NCBI RefSeq assembly: GCF_013280595.1
Contig: NZ_JAAATY010000024.1
Coordinates: 1 to 64,000 of the forward strand
Source of the DNA: Kibdelosporangium persicum
Lineage (GTDB): Bacteria; Actinomycetota; Actinomycetes; Mycobacteriales; Pseudonocardiaceae
DNA: 64,000 nucleotides
Direction of reading: 5' to 3'
Shown: one piece after another, positions 26,356 through 34,124 of the stretch
How the letters are laid out: each line of letters opens with the position of its first letter
How positions within the stretch are numbered: position 1 is the first letter of the stretch
Made by a program: the position numbers and the translations under genes
The notes under the pieces: model-generated
Database searches by the model: none
What the model saw: the letters and a program-made list of their open reading frames with translations, nothing else
What the model was told of the DNA's origin: nothing

Positions 26356-27092
26356 GCGTCCACAAGCGACGGACCACACCACGTCAGGTACCGGCCGCTG
26401 ACCAGGACGTACCGCTTTCCCGGGAAGGCCTCGGGCCCGTCGGAGTCGGTGAACAGGTACGGCTCGTCCGGCAGCACGACGAGATCGACGTCCTGTGCCT
26501 GTAGTTCTTCCAACTGGGGACGTGGATAACGGTCCTCGTGGGTGGCGTACGCGTTGGCCACTCCGAGCCGCAGCAGCACGTCGCCAGCGAACGTGTCCCG
26601 CCCGACCACGACCCACGGTCTGCGCCACACCGGGATGATGGCCGTCGAATGCACCGGAACGGACTTCGACCACAGGCCTTCGGCTTCGACCAGCCAGTCC
26701 GGTTCGGTCAGGCCGAGCCCCTGGGTCAGCAACCGCCGGACGGACCGGAGGCCGTCGGGCACGGTGACGGCCGCCGACGTCACCCAGACCGGGACGCCGT
26801 TGGCACGCAACTGGTCCACGTCCTGCGGGCGGTTCTCTTCCGCGTTGGCCACGACCAGGTCCGGGTCGAGGTCCAGCACCGCCTGCACATCCGGGTACTT
26901 CGAGCCGCCGACCCGGGGGACGTCGAGCGATTCCGGATGAGTGCAGTACTCCGTCGCCCCGGCGATCAGGCCGGGCGCGGTCGTCTCGATCGCCTCGGTC
27001 AGGGACGGGACCAGGCTGACCACCCGTGCCGGTGACGTGACCGGCACGGGTTCGCCGAGGTCGTCACACGTCGGTGATCCGGATACCGGCAT
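26337..27092 (-). CDS. helical-backbone metal-receptor (BtuF-like) protein without signal peptide
   Basis: The 251-residue product has the substrate-binding fold used for corrinoids and siderophores (RVVSLVPSLTEAI, GATEYCTHP, DPDLVVANAEENRP, DVDLVVLPDEPYLF). It lacks a signal peptide or lipobox, so it is probably cytoplasmic, and no permease adjoins it. Corrinoid binding is inferred from similarity to BtuF-type proteins. The start at 27092 overlaps the upstream gene by 29 bases and keeps the family-typical CDDLGEPV segment. Confidence 0.7.
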   Translation of the reverse strand: MPVSGSPTCDDLGEPVPVTSPARVVSLVPSLTEAIETTAPGLIAGATEYCTHPESLDVPRVGGSKYPDVQAVLDLDPDLVVANAEENRPQDVDQLRANGVPVWVTSAAVTVPDGLRSVRRLLTQGLGLTEPDWLVEAEGLWSKSVPVHSTAIIPVWRRPWVVVGRDTFAGDVLLRLGVANAYATHEDRYPRPQLEELQAQDVDLVVLPDEPYLFTDSDGPEAFPGKRYVLVSGRYLTWCGPSLVDAHSSLL

Positions 27093-27732
27093 GGGCCTTG
27101 TAGCGGCGGTTGATCGCGATCAGGTTCGCGGTGAACGCCTCGACCTGGTGGGCGTTGCGCAGCCGGCCGCCGTAGATGCCCCGGAAGCCCGGGATCGTCT
27201 CGGCCAGCGCGCGCACGATGTCGGTGGCCTCCCGGTCGTCCCCGAGAACGAGCACGTCGCTGTCCATTGAGGGCACCGAAAGGTCCTCGAGGGACACCGC
27301 GGACACGTGGTGGAACGCGGCCGTGACCCGTGCCTCGGGAAGCAGAACGCGCGCTTGCTGGGCGGCGCTGCCCTCCTCGACCGGCAGCGCGTACGGGCCC
27401 TGCTTGTCGAAGCCGAGCGGGTTGACGCAGTCGATCACGATCTTGCCGGTCAGCGCGTCGCGCAGCGATTCCAGCAGCGCCTTGTGGCCCTCCCACGGCA
27501 CCGCGACGAGCACGACGTCGGCCTGCTTCGCGGTCTCCAGGTTGTCCAGCCCGGTCACGGTGCCGACGCCCGCGAGCGACCGCAGTTCGGCGGCGGTCTC
27601 CTCGGCACGCTCCTGTTTGCGCGAGCCGATGATGACCTTGAGCCCGGCCTTGGCCCAGCGCAGGGCCAGGCCACGGCCCTGGGGCCCGGTCCCGCCGAAA
27701 ACACCCACTGTGAGTTGGGAAACGTCGGTCAC
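27064..27732 (-). CDS. npdG: NADPH-dependent F420 reductase (F420H2:NADP+ oxidoreductase)
   Basis: The 222-residue product has an N-terminal nucleotide-binding Rossmann fold (VGVFGGTGPQGRGLALRWAKAG) and segments typical of Fno/NpdG (VLVAVPWEGH, VIDCVNPLGFD, FHHVSA, VLGDDREA). It transfers hydride between NADPH and coenzyme F420 in the cytoplasm. The GTG start overlaps the stop of the ribonuclease gene by four bases, so it is part of a three-gene minus-strand operon. Confidence 0.92.
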   Translation of the reverse strand: MTDVSQLTVGVFGGTGPQGRGLALRWAKAGLKVIIGSRKQERAEETAAELRSLAGVGTVTGLDNLETAKQADVVLVAVPWEGHKALLESLRDALTGKIVIDCVNPLGFDKQGPYALPVEEGSAAQQARVLLPEARVTAAFHHVSAVSLEDLSVPSMDSDVLVLGDDREATDIVRALAETIPGFRGIYGGRLRNAHQVEAFTANLIAINRRYKAHAGIRITDV

Positions 27733-29144
27733 TGCATCTCCACCTTCTCGAAGGACACCTTTCGTTTCACGGTATCCGCGTCGAGCAGGCGCACGCGGAT
27801 CCGCCCACCTTCCGGAAGGCTCTCACCTGCGCATTTGGCGATGACCGGGGGATCTGTGATGAACACCTCCGCCGAGTTGGCCTCGGCACGCAGCACGACC
27901 GCGTCGAACTCCTGGCCGACCCGGCCCGCCAGCACCCACGCCTCGGCCTGGTCGAGGCAGGCTTTGTCCACTTTGCTCGCGAGCGCGTCCGACGCGCCCA
28001 TCAACGCGGGCAGCTCCGGCAGCGCGGCGCGGACCCAGTCCGGCACGTCCTTGCCGGCGCACACGGCGAGGCAGATCTCCGCGCCGAACCGGTCCACGAG
28101 CCGCCTCAGCGGCGCCGTGACGTGCGCGTACGCGGCTCCCAGGCCCGCGTGCGTGGTCAACTCGGGCAGCGGGCCGTCGAAGGCCGTGTACCCCGCTCCG
28201 CGCAGCAACCTGGTCGCGTCGACGTACAACGCCAGCGACTCAGGGCTACGCGGGTCAAGGCTCGACAGCATCACCGCGACGCTGTCGGTCCTCGGCCAAC
28301 TAATGCCGAGTGACCGCGCTGACCGCCGCAACCACTCGATGGCGCCTTCGTCGGGCTCAGGCAGCGTCCGCAGCACGCCGACCCCGGCGTCGATCATCAA
28401 CTTCGCCGCGCTCATGCCGGTCAGCAGGGACATTTCGGCGTTCCACGCGTCGACGGCGTTGCGTGGCCGAAGGGTGAGGGTCCACCCGCCGTTGCCGTCG
28501 GTCCCGACGTCCTGCTCCGGCAGCTGGAGCTCCACAGCGCCCCGGCGGACCGCGTGCTCCCTGCGCAAACGCCCCAGGGCCGGCAGTGCCGCGATCGACG
28601 GGTGCGGGGTGCCCGCGTCGATCGTCGCTTGCACGCCGTCGTAGTCGAACTGGGCGATCGACCGGACAAGCGCCCGTCTGACGTGGATCTGTGTCGGTTC
28701 GCCCTCTTTGTCCAGATCGATGGTCCACAGGGCGGACGGCCGGACCTGGCCGGGCAGCAGGCTCGCCGCGCCCTCGGACAGGACCGGCGGATGCAGCGGC
28801 ACGTTGCCGTCAGGCAGGTAGATCGTCTGGCCGCGCTTCTGCACCTCGGCGTCCAGCCTTCCACCCGGCTCGACGAACGTGCCGAGATCAGCGATCGCGT
28901 AGTGCAGGCGGAACCCGTTCTCGCGCGCCTCGACGTACAGCGCCTGGTCCAGATCCTTGGACCCCGGCGGATCGATCGTGACCAACGGCAGGTCGGTCGC
29001 GTCCTCCCGATCACCGACCAGCCGGTCACGCTCGACGACGGCGAGCTCGGCCTCGGCCAGAGCGGCCGCCGGGAACTGCGTGGGGAGATCAAACTCGGCA
29101 CGGACACCGGCGAAGTCGAGCGCGGCGCCGTCCTGGGTGTCCAT
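27729..29144 (-). CDS. RNB-domain ribonuclease (RNase II/R family)
   Basis: The 471-residue product is essentially an RNB catalytic domain with short flanks and no S1 or cold-shock domains, unlike full RNase R. The acidic active-site cluster reads TIDPPGSKDLDQ: three of the four usual aspartates are present and the fourth position is Gln. Other family segments are YLPDGNVPLHPPVLSEGAASLLPGQ (interrupted here at residue 'P') and APLRRLVDRF. It would degrade RNA 3' to 5'. The acidic change may be a subgroup feature. Lead gene of an operon with npdG. Confidence 0.88.
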   Translation of the reverse strand: MDTQDGAALDFAGVRAEFDLPTQFPAAALAEAELAVVERDRLVGDREDATDLPLVTIDPPGSKDLDQALYVEARENGFRLHYAIADLGTFVEPGGRLDAEVQKRGQTIYLPDGNVPLHPPVLSEGAASLLPGQVRPSALWTIDLDKEGEPTQIHVRRALVRSIAQFDYDGVQATIDAGTPHPSIAALPALGRLRREHAVRRGAVELQLPEQDVGTDGNGGWTLTLRPRNAVDAWNAEMSLLTGMSAAKLMIDAGVGVLRTLPEPDEGAIEWLRRSARSLGISWPRTDSVAVMLSSLDPRSPESLALYVDATRLLRGAGYTAFDGPLPELTTHAGLGAAYAHVTAPLRRLVDRFGAEICLAVCAGKDVPDWVRAALPELPALMGASDALASKVDKACLDQAEAWVLAGRVGQEFDAVVLRAEANSAEVFITDPPVIAKCAGESLPEGGRIRVRLLDADTVKRKVSFEKVEMQ

Positions 29145-29238
29145 GACGGCACCCTAACCGCACTCCGCCCGACACGTGAGTACTTGCGCGAGTCGGATGC
29201 GAAATCGCGGTCCGACGTCCGGGCGAACCGAGGCCGTG

Positions 29239-29790
29239 TCAGGTCGAGCCGTCCGGCCTCATCTGCTCGGCCGCCCGCTGCACGGTCTCATAGAAGTCCT
29301 CAGCGTAGTCCGCGCCGGACCGTCCGTCGATCAGCTCACGGACGATGTCGCAGTGTCCGGCGTGGTGCGCGGTCTCCGCTACCACCCGCACGAGCAGATG
29401 CCCGAACGTCGTCTCGCGCCGGTCCTCGGACCACCACGACACCGACGCCGGAGCGTCCAACGGCAAGGAAGCGATCGACTCGTCCGAGTGTGCCCATACC
29501 TGCCGGTACAGCCCCACGAGGTACTCGCGGCTCTCGTCCGGCTTGGCCCACATGTCGCCGTTGTCCCACACCGACTTGTCCTCGTACCACGGCAAGGTGA
29601 AGGCGGGCCTGCCGACACACGAGCCGAGGTAACCCAGCTCGATCCCGACCAAGTGCTTCACCAGGCCGAGCAGGTTCGTGCCGCTGGGCACCAGGGGACG
29701 GCGGATGTCGTACTCGCTCAGACCGTCCAGCGACGAGACCACGCTGGTGCGCGCCTCCCGCAGGTATCGGTGCAGGAACTCAGTTGTCAT
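29239..29790 (-). CDS. DinB-family (DUF664) protein
   Basis: The 183-residue four-helix-bundle protein has the DUF664/DinB pattern (LVKHLVGIELGYLG, and ETAHHAGHCDIVRELIDG, whose histidines could bind metal). Many members are thiol-dependent (mycothiol) transferases or of unknown role. The ATG begins MTTEFLHRYL and overlaps the upstream small gene by 11 bases. Confidence 0.85.
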   Translation of the reverse strand: MTTEFLHRYLREARTSVVSSLDGLSEYDIRRPLVPSGTNLLGLVKHLVGIELGYLGSCVGRPAFTLPWYEDKSVWDNGDMWAKPDESREYLVGLYRQVWAHSDESIASLPLDAPASVSWWSEDRRETTFGHLLVRVVAETAHHAGHCDIVRELIDGRSGADYAEDFYETVQRAAEQMRPDGST

Positions 29791-29977
29791 TCCAGCGCCG
29801 GTCGGCTTCGTCCTCGGACTTGGTGCGCTCGGCGGCGAGCTGGAGCGCACGCTCGGCGGTCGCCTTGTCGGGGTACGGGCCCAGCAGGTCGACGGCGCGG
29901 CACTGCTGGCCGTGTTCGACCCGGTTGTGCTTGGTGCAGTAGTACCAGCCTGGGTCGGGATTCGGGTCCGTTGTCAT
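29780..29977 (-). CDS. small SPOR-like protein with Cys/His cluster
   Basis: This 65-residue protein has a WYYCTKHNRVEHGQQC segment followed by DLLGPYPDKATAERAL. It matches a widespread family of small actinobacterial proteins of unknown role. The Cys-x2-His and distal Cys could bind metal, which is inference. It overlaps the upstream gene by four bases (ATGA) and is the promoter-distal end of the secretion-like operon. Confidence 0.7.
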   Translation of the reverse strand: MTTDPNPDPGWYYCTKHNRVEHGQQCRAVDLLGPYPDKATAERALQLAAERTKSEDEADRRWNDN

Positions 29978-30435
29978 CGGGAGCTCCAGTTCTCCTGGGC
30001 CGGGAAGCCGCGGGGCGGGGTGTCCTGGAGATCGGCCGCGTGCTCACGGGGGATCGGGTCGAGGCAGGACACCAGCACTTTGGTGTTCTCCGGGTCGGCG
30101 ATCCGCTTGCCACTCCTCTCCCGGTAGACCAGTTCGCCGTCCCCGTCGATCTCCACTATGCAGCCGACCTCCGCCAACTGCTCTTCGTCGAGGTCGGCGA
30201 CGACCTCGTAGCGGGACGGCACCACGCGGTAGACCGGCCACGACAGGTGGCTGAAGGCCTGGTGGAACTCGGCCAGCAGCTGCGTCATCTGCTGCTGCCA
30301 GACCAGCGGCATGCCTTCGGCCAGGGATCTGGGCAGCACCGCGTACCCGTCGACCACGGCGGGCAACGGACCGCTCGAAAGGTAGTCCCGCAACGGTGTG
30401 CCCGAGCGCGGGACTGGGGGTTGGTCCTGGTACAT
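29974..30435 (-). CDS. conserved hypothetical protein of the secretion-like operon
   Basis: The 153-residue soluble protein has no recognised domain and no signal peptide; its middle part (LPLVW..QMTQLLAEFHQAFSHLSWPVYRVVP) is probably helical then stranded. The start is the ATG preceded by AGGAGAG, not the ATG 12 bases upstream. It lies eight bases after the hydrolase gene and overlaps the next gene by four bases, so it is co-expressed with the secretion-like genes. Confidence 0.65.
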   Translation of the reverse strand: MYQDQPPVPRSGTPLRDYLSSGPLPAVVDGYAVLPRSLAEGMPLVWQQQMTQLLAEFHQAFSHLSWPVYRVVPSRYEVVADLDEEQLAEVGCIVEIDGDGELVYRERSGKRIADPENTKVLVSCLDPIPREHAADLQDTPPRGFPAQENWSSR

Positions 30436-30443
30436 GGCTCTCC

Positions 30444-31442
30444 TCATACTCCCGGCCGCACGGCTTGGCGCACCAGCCCACGCTCGGTGAAGCTCACCGG
30501 CCGGATGTGCACCGGCACCCCGGTCTGCTGGGCCTCCACGATCTTCCCGTCACCGAGGTACATCGCCACGTGGTGAATCGTGGTCGGGTTGCCGGTGTCG
30601 TAGGCCCAGAACAGCAGGTCACCGGGCTGCGCCTGCTCGACGGGCAGGTGCGCGCCGGCCCGGTACTGGTCGCGGGAAACCCTCGGAAGGATGACCCCGG
30701 CGGAACGGTAGGCCTGGTTCATCAGGCTCGAACAGTCGTACGCGTCCTGCCGCGTGAGCGACGCGCCCCACAGGTACGGCTTGCCTTGCTGGGCCAACGC
30801 GAACTGGATCGCCTTGGCCGCGTTGCCCGAGGCCGAGGGCAGCAGGTCGCCGGTGCCCTGGCCGCACCCGGTCGGGTCGACGACCTCGCCGACCGAGCTG
30901 ATCAGGTGCGCGGCCATCGCTTCCCAGCGGTGGTACCGGTCGGGGAACGCGGAGCGTTCGACGTCCTGCGCGGAGTCGCCGGGCCGCTGTTCCTTCCAGT
31001 TCGGCACCTTCTCGAGCACGTCGTAGAACTTGTGCACGGCGTACGTCGGGTCGGTGACCTGCTGGACACTGCCCCAGCCCATGGACGGGCGCATCTGGAA
31101 GATGCCCAGCGAGTCCCGGTCGCCGTAGTTCAGGTTGCGCAGGCCGGACTCGGTCATCCCGGCCTGGATGGCGATCTGCCACGCCAGCGGCGGCAGTTTG
31201 CGCTCCTTGCCGATCGCGATGATCAGCGTCACCGTGCCGCGCTGCTCCTCGGTGAGCCTGCTGGCGTCCATCTGGCCGCCGGAGCCCGCCGCGGTGATCG
31301 GCCCGATCGAGGCGTTGCAGCTGGCGAGACTGACGTTCTGGGCGTTCTGGTTGGTCGAGACAACGGAGGTGACGGCTCCTGTCGTCAGAATCGCCGCGAT
31401 GACGAGCACTGCGGCGATACTCAGGAATACCGCCAGGCGCAT
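30444..31442 (-). CDS. VirB1-like bifunctional cell-wall hydrolase (muramidase-like plus NlpC/P60)
   Basis: The 332-residue product has an N-terminal membrane anchor (about 4-24), a lysozyme/transglycosylase-like domain at about 65-185 with candidate catalytic Glu98 (AGMTESGLRNL) and SLGIFQMRPS, then an NlpC/P60 peptidase at about 205-325 with Cys237 (DCSSL) and His290 or His291 (IHHVAMYLG). Such double hydrolases open the wall for conjugation channels in Gram-positive systems (TcpG/CwlT-like). Two bases separate it from the upstream gene. Confidence 0.87.
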   Translation of the reverse strand: MRLAVFLSIAAVLVIAAILTTGAVTSVVSTNQNAQNVSLASCNASIGPITAAGSGGQMDASRLTEEQRGTVTLIIAIGKERKLPPLAWQIAIQAGMTESGLRNLNYGDRDSLGIFQMRPSMGWGSVQQVTDPTYAVHKFYDVLEKVPNWKEQRPGDSAQDVERSAFPDRYHRWEAMAAHLISSVGEVVDPTGCGQGTGDLLPSASGNAAKAIQFALAQQGKPYLWGASLTRQDAYDCSSLMNQAYRSAGVILPRVSRDQYRAGAHLPVEQAQPGDLLFWAYDTGNPTTIHHVAMYLGDGKIVEAQQTGVPVHIRPVSFTERGLVRQAVRPGV

Positions 31443-31444
31443 GG

Positions 31445-32098
31445 CTAGTCCACCTCGGTGTGCTCGTTGACGCGCCAGCCCGCGTCGGTCTTGATCAGTG
31501 TCAGTCGTAGTGACTTGGCATCAGTGGGGATGTCCACGGTGACCGAGCTGGTGTACGAGTCGGCCGTGGCGACCGGACCGCCGCGGACCTTGGTCTGCGG
31601 CACCGACTTCGGGTCCACCTTGGCCAGGACGGCGCCGAAGTACTCGTCGGTGGTGTACGGCTTCAAGGTGTTCAGCCAGTCCTCCGGCTTGGCGTTGTCC
31701 GGGTGGTTGCAGAACGCCTGCGCCCACAGCAAAGCCGTGTCCAGCGCCGGTTTCTCGGCCTTGGCGGGGGTTTTGTTCTCCGACACCGGCTGCCGCGTCT
31801 CGGTCAACGACTGCGAGGGCTGGCCACCGCCGCCCTGCGCGGCGGGCGGGATGACACCGGGCGCGCCCTGCGTCGGCCTCGGGGACGCGGTTGTGGCCCC
31901 AGGCGTGGCGGACGCGCTGGCCGCGGTGTTCTGCGCGGACTGCTGCCCGCCGGTCATCCTGGGCAGGACGTACGCCACGAACAACACGATGGCCAGCACG
32001 AACAGGCCGACCACGACCAGGTGCCGGGGAGAGCGGAGCGGCCATCCCCATAACTTGCGATAAACCGCCGCACGGCCACGGTTCGTCCGGATGGGCAT
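31445..32098 (-). CDS. VirB8/TcpC-like membrane protein
   Basis: The 217-residue product has a short basic cytoplasmic N-terminus, one transmembrane helix (about 27-47), a Ser/Thr/Pro/Gln-rich linker (about 55-110), and a C-terminal domain that looks like an NTF2-like fold (LDTALLWAQAFCNHP ... TLIKTDAGWRVNEHTEVD). That layout fits VirB8/TcpC components that bridge membrane and wall in Gram-positive type IV systems. The family assignment is by topology and context. A strong AGGAGGAG ribosome site is present. Confidence 0.65.
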   Translation of the reverse strand: MPIRTNRGRAAVYRKLWGWPLRSPRHLVVVGLFVLAIVLFVAYVLPRMTGGQQSAQNTAASASATPGATTASPRPTQGAPGVIPPAAQGGGGQPSQSLTETRQPVSENKTPAKAEKPALDTALLWAQAFCNHPDNAKPEDWLNTLKPYTTDEYFGAVLAKVDPKSVPQTKVRGGPVATADSYTSSVTVDIPTDAKSLRLTLIKTDAGWRVNEHTEVD

Positions 32099-32111
32099 CT
32101 GACTCCTCCTC

Positions 32112-34124
32112 TCACCTTATGTACGCATCGGTCTCGCGCGGGCCGTCCCGCATGGGTAGTGGCCGACGGGGTGGTGTGTTGTCACGCACTTCCAGGCCGC
32201 GCGACGGCCGGTAGATCACGTGCACCGGCCGGCCGGCGACCATCTCGGTCTCGGCGGGCCTCGGTGAGACGACCGCCGGCGGCTCGTACACCGCGACGTC
32301 GTCCCGTTGCCGTGGCGCGATCACCCGGGACGGCACGATCACGGAGTCGTCCGCCCGGTCCCAGCCGCGGTCCGCGACCGGGGCCGTGTCGACGATCCGG
32401 CTCCTTCCCTGTGCGGGCGGCAAAGCGCCCGCGGGTCCGCGTGCCGCGGGTAAACCGCGGTCGTCGCCGCTGGAGCCGAGCACGGCCGCGGCCGACGCAC
32501 CGATCGCCGGAGGGCCGAAGCCGCCGGTCGGAGCGCCGCGGTCCATCCGTTCCGCACTCGCGGCGACGGGATTCGTGGCCTCGGGGCGCGGGCGACGGCC
32601 GTCGCGACGGACCACGGGCTCGTCGTCGTGCTCGCCGTCGCGGACGTTGTCCCAGAACTCGTCCTGTGGCGTGCGTTCGTTGCCCTTGCGGCGGAAACGG
32701 GAGAACAGCCCCGGTCCCGCGGACGGCATGGCTCCGCCCACCGCGCCGACGGACAGCTCGACCATCTGCCACATCCGGCGCACAGGCCTGCCTATGACAA
32801 AGAAGATCACCGTGATCAACGCGGCCAACGCCATCATCGCGATCGTCGGCAGGCTGTCGCCCGCGTTGAAGATCGCGTTCAGCAGCAGCACGTGCATACC
32901 GGCCAGCGCGGCGAGCACCAGCACGTTCAGCACGACCGCGGCGGCCGCGCGGGCGACCTTGCGCAGCAGGTCGTGGTACAGGATCGCGATCAACCCGATC
33001 AGCGGCGTGGCCAGCAGGAAGATCCGCAGCAGCACCTGGGCGAGCAGGATGCCCAGCTTGGCGAACAACTGGAACAGCGAGTACACGATTCCCTGGAACA
33101 GGGCCAGGAATCCGGCGCCGGTCCGGCTGCCGTCGGTGCCCGCGAAGTACCCCTTCGTCGGACCGAGCTTGGTGGCGATCTCCTTGTACTTGGCCTTTTT
33201 CTGTTCGAGGGCGGCCTGGTCGACCGTGTCGGTCGAGTCGAACTTCGTCCACGCCTGCGCCGCCAGCAGTTCCTGGCCGAACTGCTTGGCCTCGGGGGCG
33301 TCCTCGCTGCCGAACTCGCCGCGCAGCCAGTTGCGGTAGACGACCCGGTCGTGCAGTGCCTCGGGCAACGCGTGCAGGTCGGTCTCCGGCGCGTTGTCGG
33401 CCAGGAAGCCCGCTTGGATCTGCGTTGTCTTGGACAGGAAGCGTTCTTCCATCTCCTTGTACAACGGCCCGACGATGATGAACGACGTGGCGACCCACAT
33501 CGCGGCCAGCGCCCACAACCCGCGCCGGGACACCGCTGCCAGGTCACCGCGCCAGATGTAGCGGAACAGCAGCACGGCCAGGATCACCGCGGCCAGGCCG
33601 AACCACTGCACGTAGATGTTGTCGTAGAACAGCTTGGTCGCGCCGTCGATCGCGCGGTCGAGCGGGCCCATCAGCTCGTCGTAGGCCAGCGCGTAGTGCA
33701 CGCCGTTGGTGGCCGCGACGAAGTTCTTGCCGACGTCGAACAACTGGTTGCCCATCCAGTTGCCGATCGTCGAGTCCGGGTCGGTGATCGCTTTGCCGAG
33801 CCCGCAGTTGGCGTCGTAGACGTGCCAGACCTGGCCCGCGTAGGCGTATTGGCCGTAGATCGAGCCGGGTGTGCCGTGGGACGGGCGTGGCGCGTCGAGC
33901 GCGGCCACCATGCCCGCCGTCGGGCGTTCGGGGTTGGGTGCCTCCGCGCAGTCCTGCGCGATGGCGGCCGGGGCGAAAACGACGAGCTGGAGCCCGAGAA
34001 TCGTGGCGACGGTCAGAAAAGCCCTACGCCGCCCGCTGTTCGGATGCGGCCACGCGCGTCTGCGCCGGCGTCGCGCTGCGAGAAACAGCGCGACGCCGAC
34101 CACCACCACAACCCAGGTCATCAT
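32112..34124 (-). CDS. VirB6/TrbL-like polytopic channel protein
   Basis: The 670-residue product has two N-terminal hydrophobic segments (about 2-18 and 35-55), a soluble loop, further helices at about 155-205 and 325-450 (VYSLFQLFAKLGILLAQVLLRIFLLATPLIGL type), and a disordered proline/arginine/aspartate-rich tail of about 200 residues. This is the shape of TrbL/VirB6/TcpH inner-membrane channel proteins. It overlaps the VirB4-like gene by four bases. The long soluble tail probably docks other subunits, which is inference. Confidence 0.75.
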   Translation of the reverse strand: MMTWVVVVVGVALFLAARRRRRRAWPHPNSGRRRAFLTVATILGLQLVVFAPAAIAQDCAEAPNPERPTAGMVAALDAPRPSHGTPGSIYGQYAYAGQVWHVYDANCGLGKAITDPDSTIGNWMGNQLFDVGKNFVAATNGVHYALAYDELMGPLDRAIDGATKLFYDNIYVQWFGLAAVILAVLLFRYIWRGDLAAVSRRGLWALAAMWVATSFIIVGPLYKEMEERFLSKTTQIQAGFLADNAPETDLHALPEALHDRVVYRNWLRGEFGSEDAPEAKQFGQELLAAQAWTKFDSTDTVDQAALEQKKAKYKEIATKLGPTKGYFAGTDGSRTGAGFLALFQGIVYSLFQLFAKLGILLAQVLLRIFLLATPLIGLIAILYHDLLRKVARAAAAVVLNVLVLAALAGMHVLLLNAIFNAGDSLPTIAMMALAALITVIFFVIGRPVRRMWQMVELSVGAVGGAMPSAGPGLFSRFRRKGNERTPQDEFWDNVRDGEHDDEPVVRRDGRRPRPEATNPVAASAERMDRGAPTGGFGPPAIGASAAAVLGSSGDDRGLPAARGPAGALPPAQGRSRIVDTAPVADRGWDRADDSVIVPSRVIAPRQRDDVAVYEPPAVVSPRPAETEMVAGRPVHVIYRPSRGLEVRDNTPPRRPLPMRDGPRETDAYIR

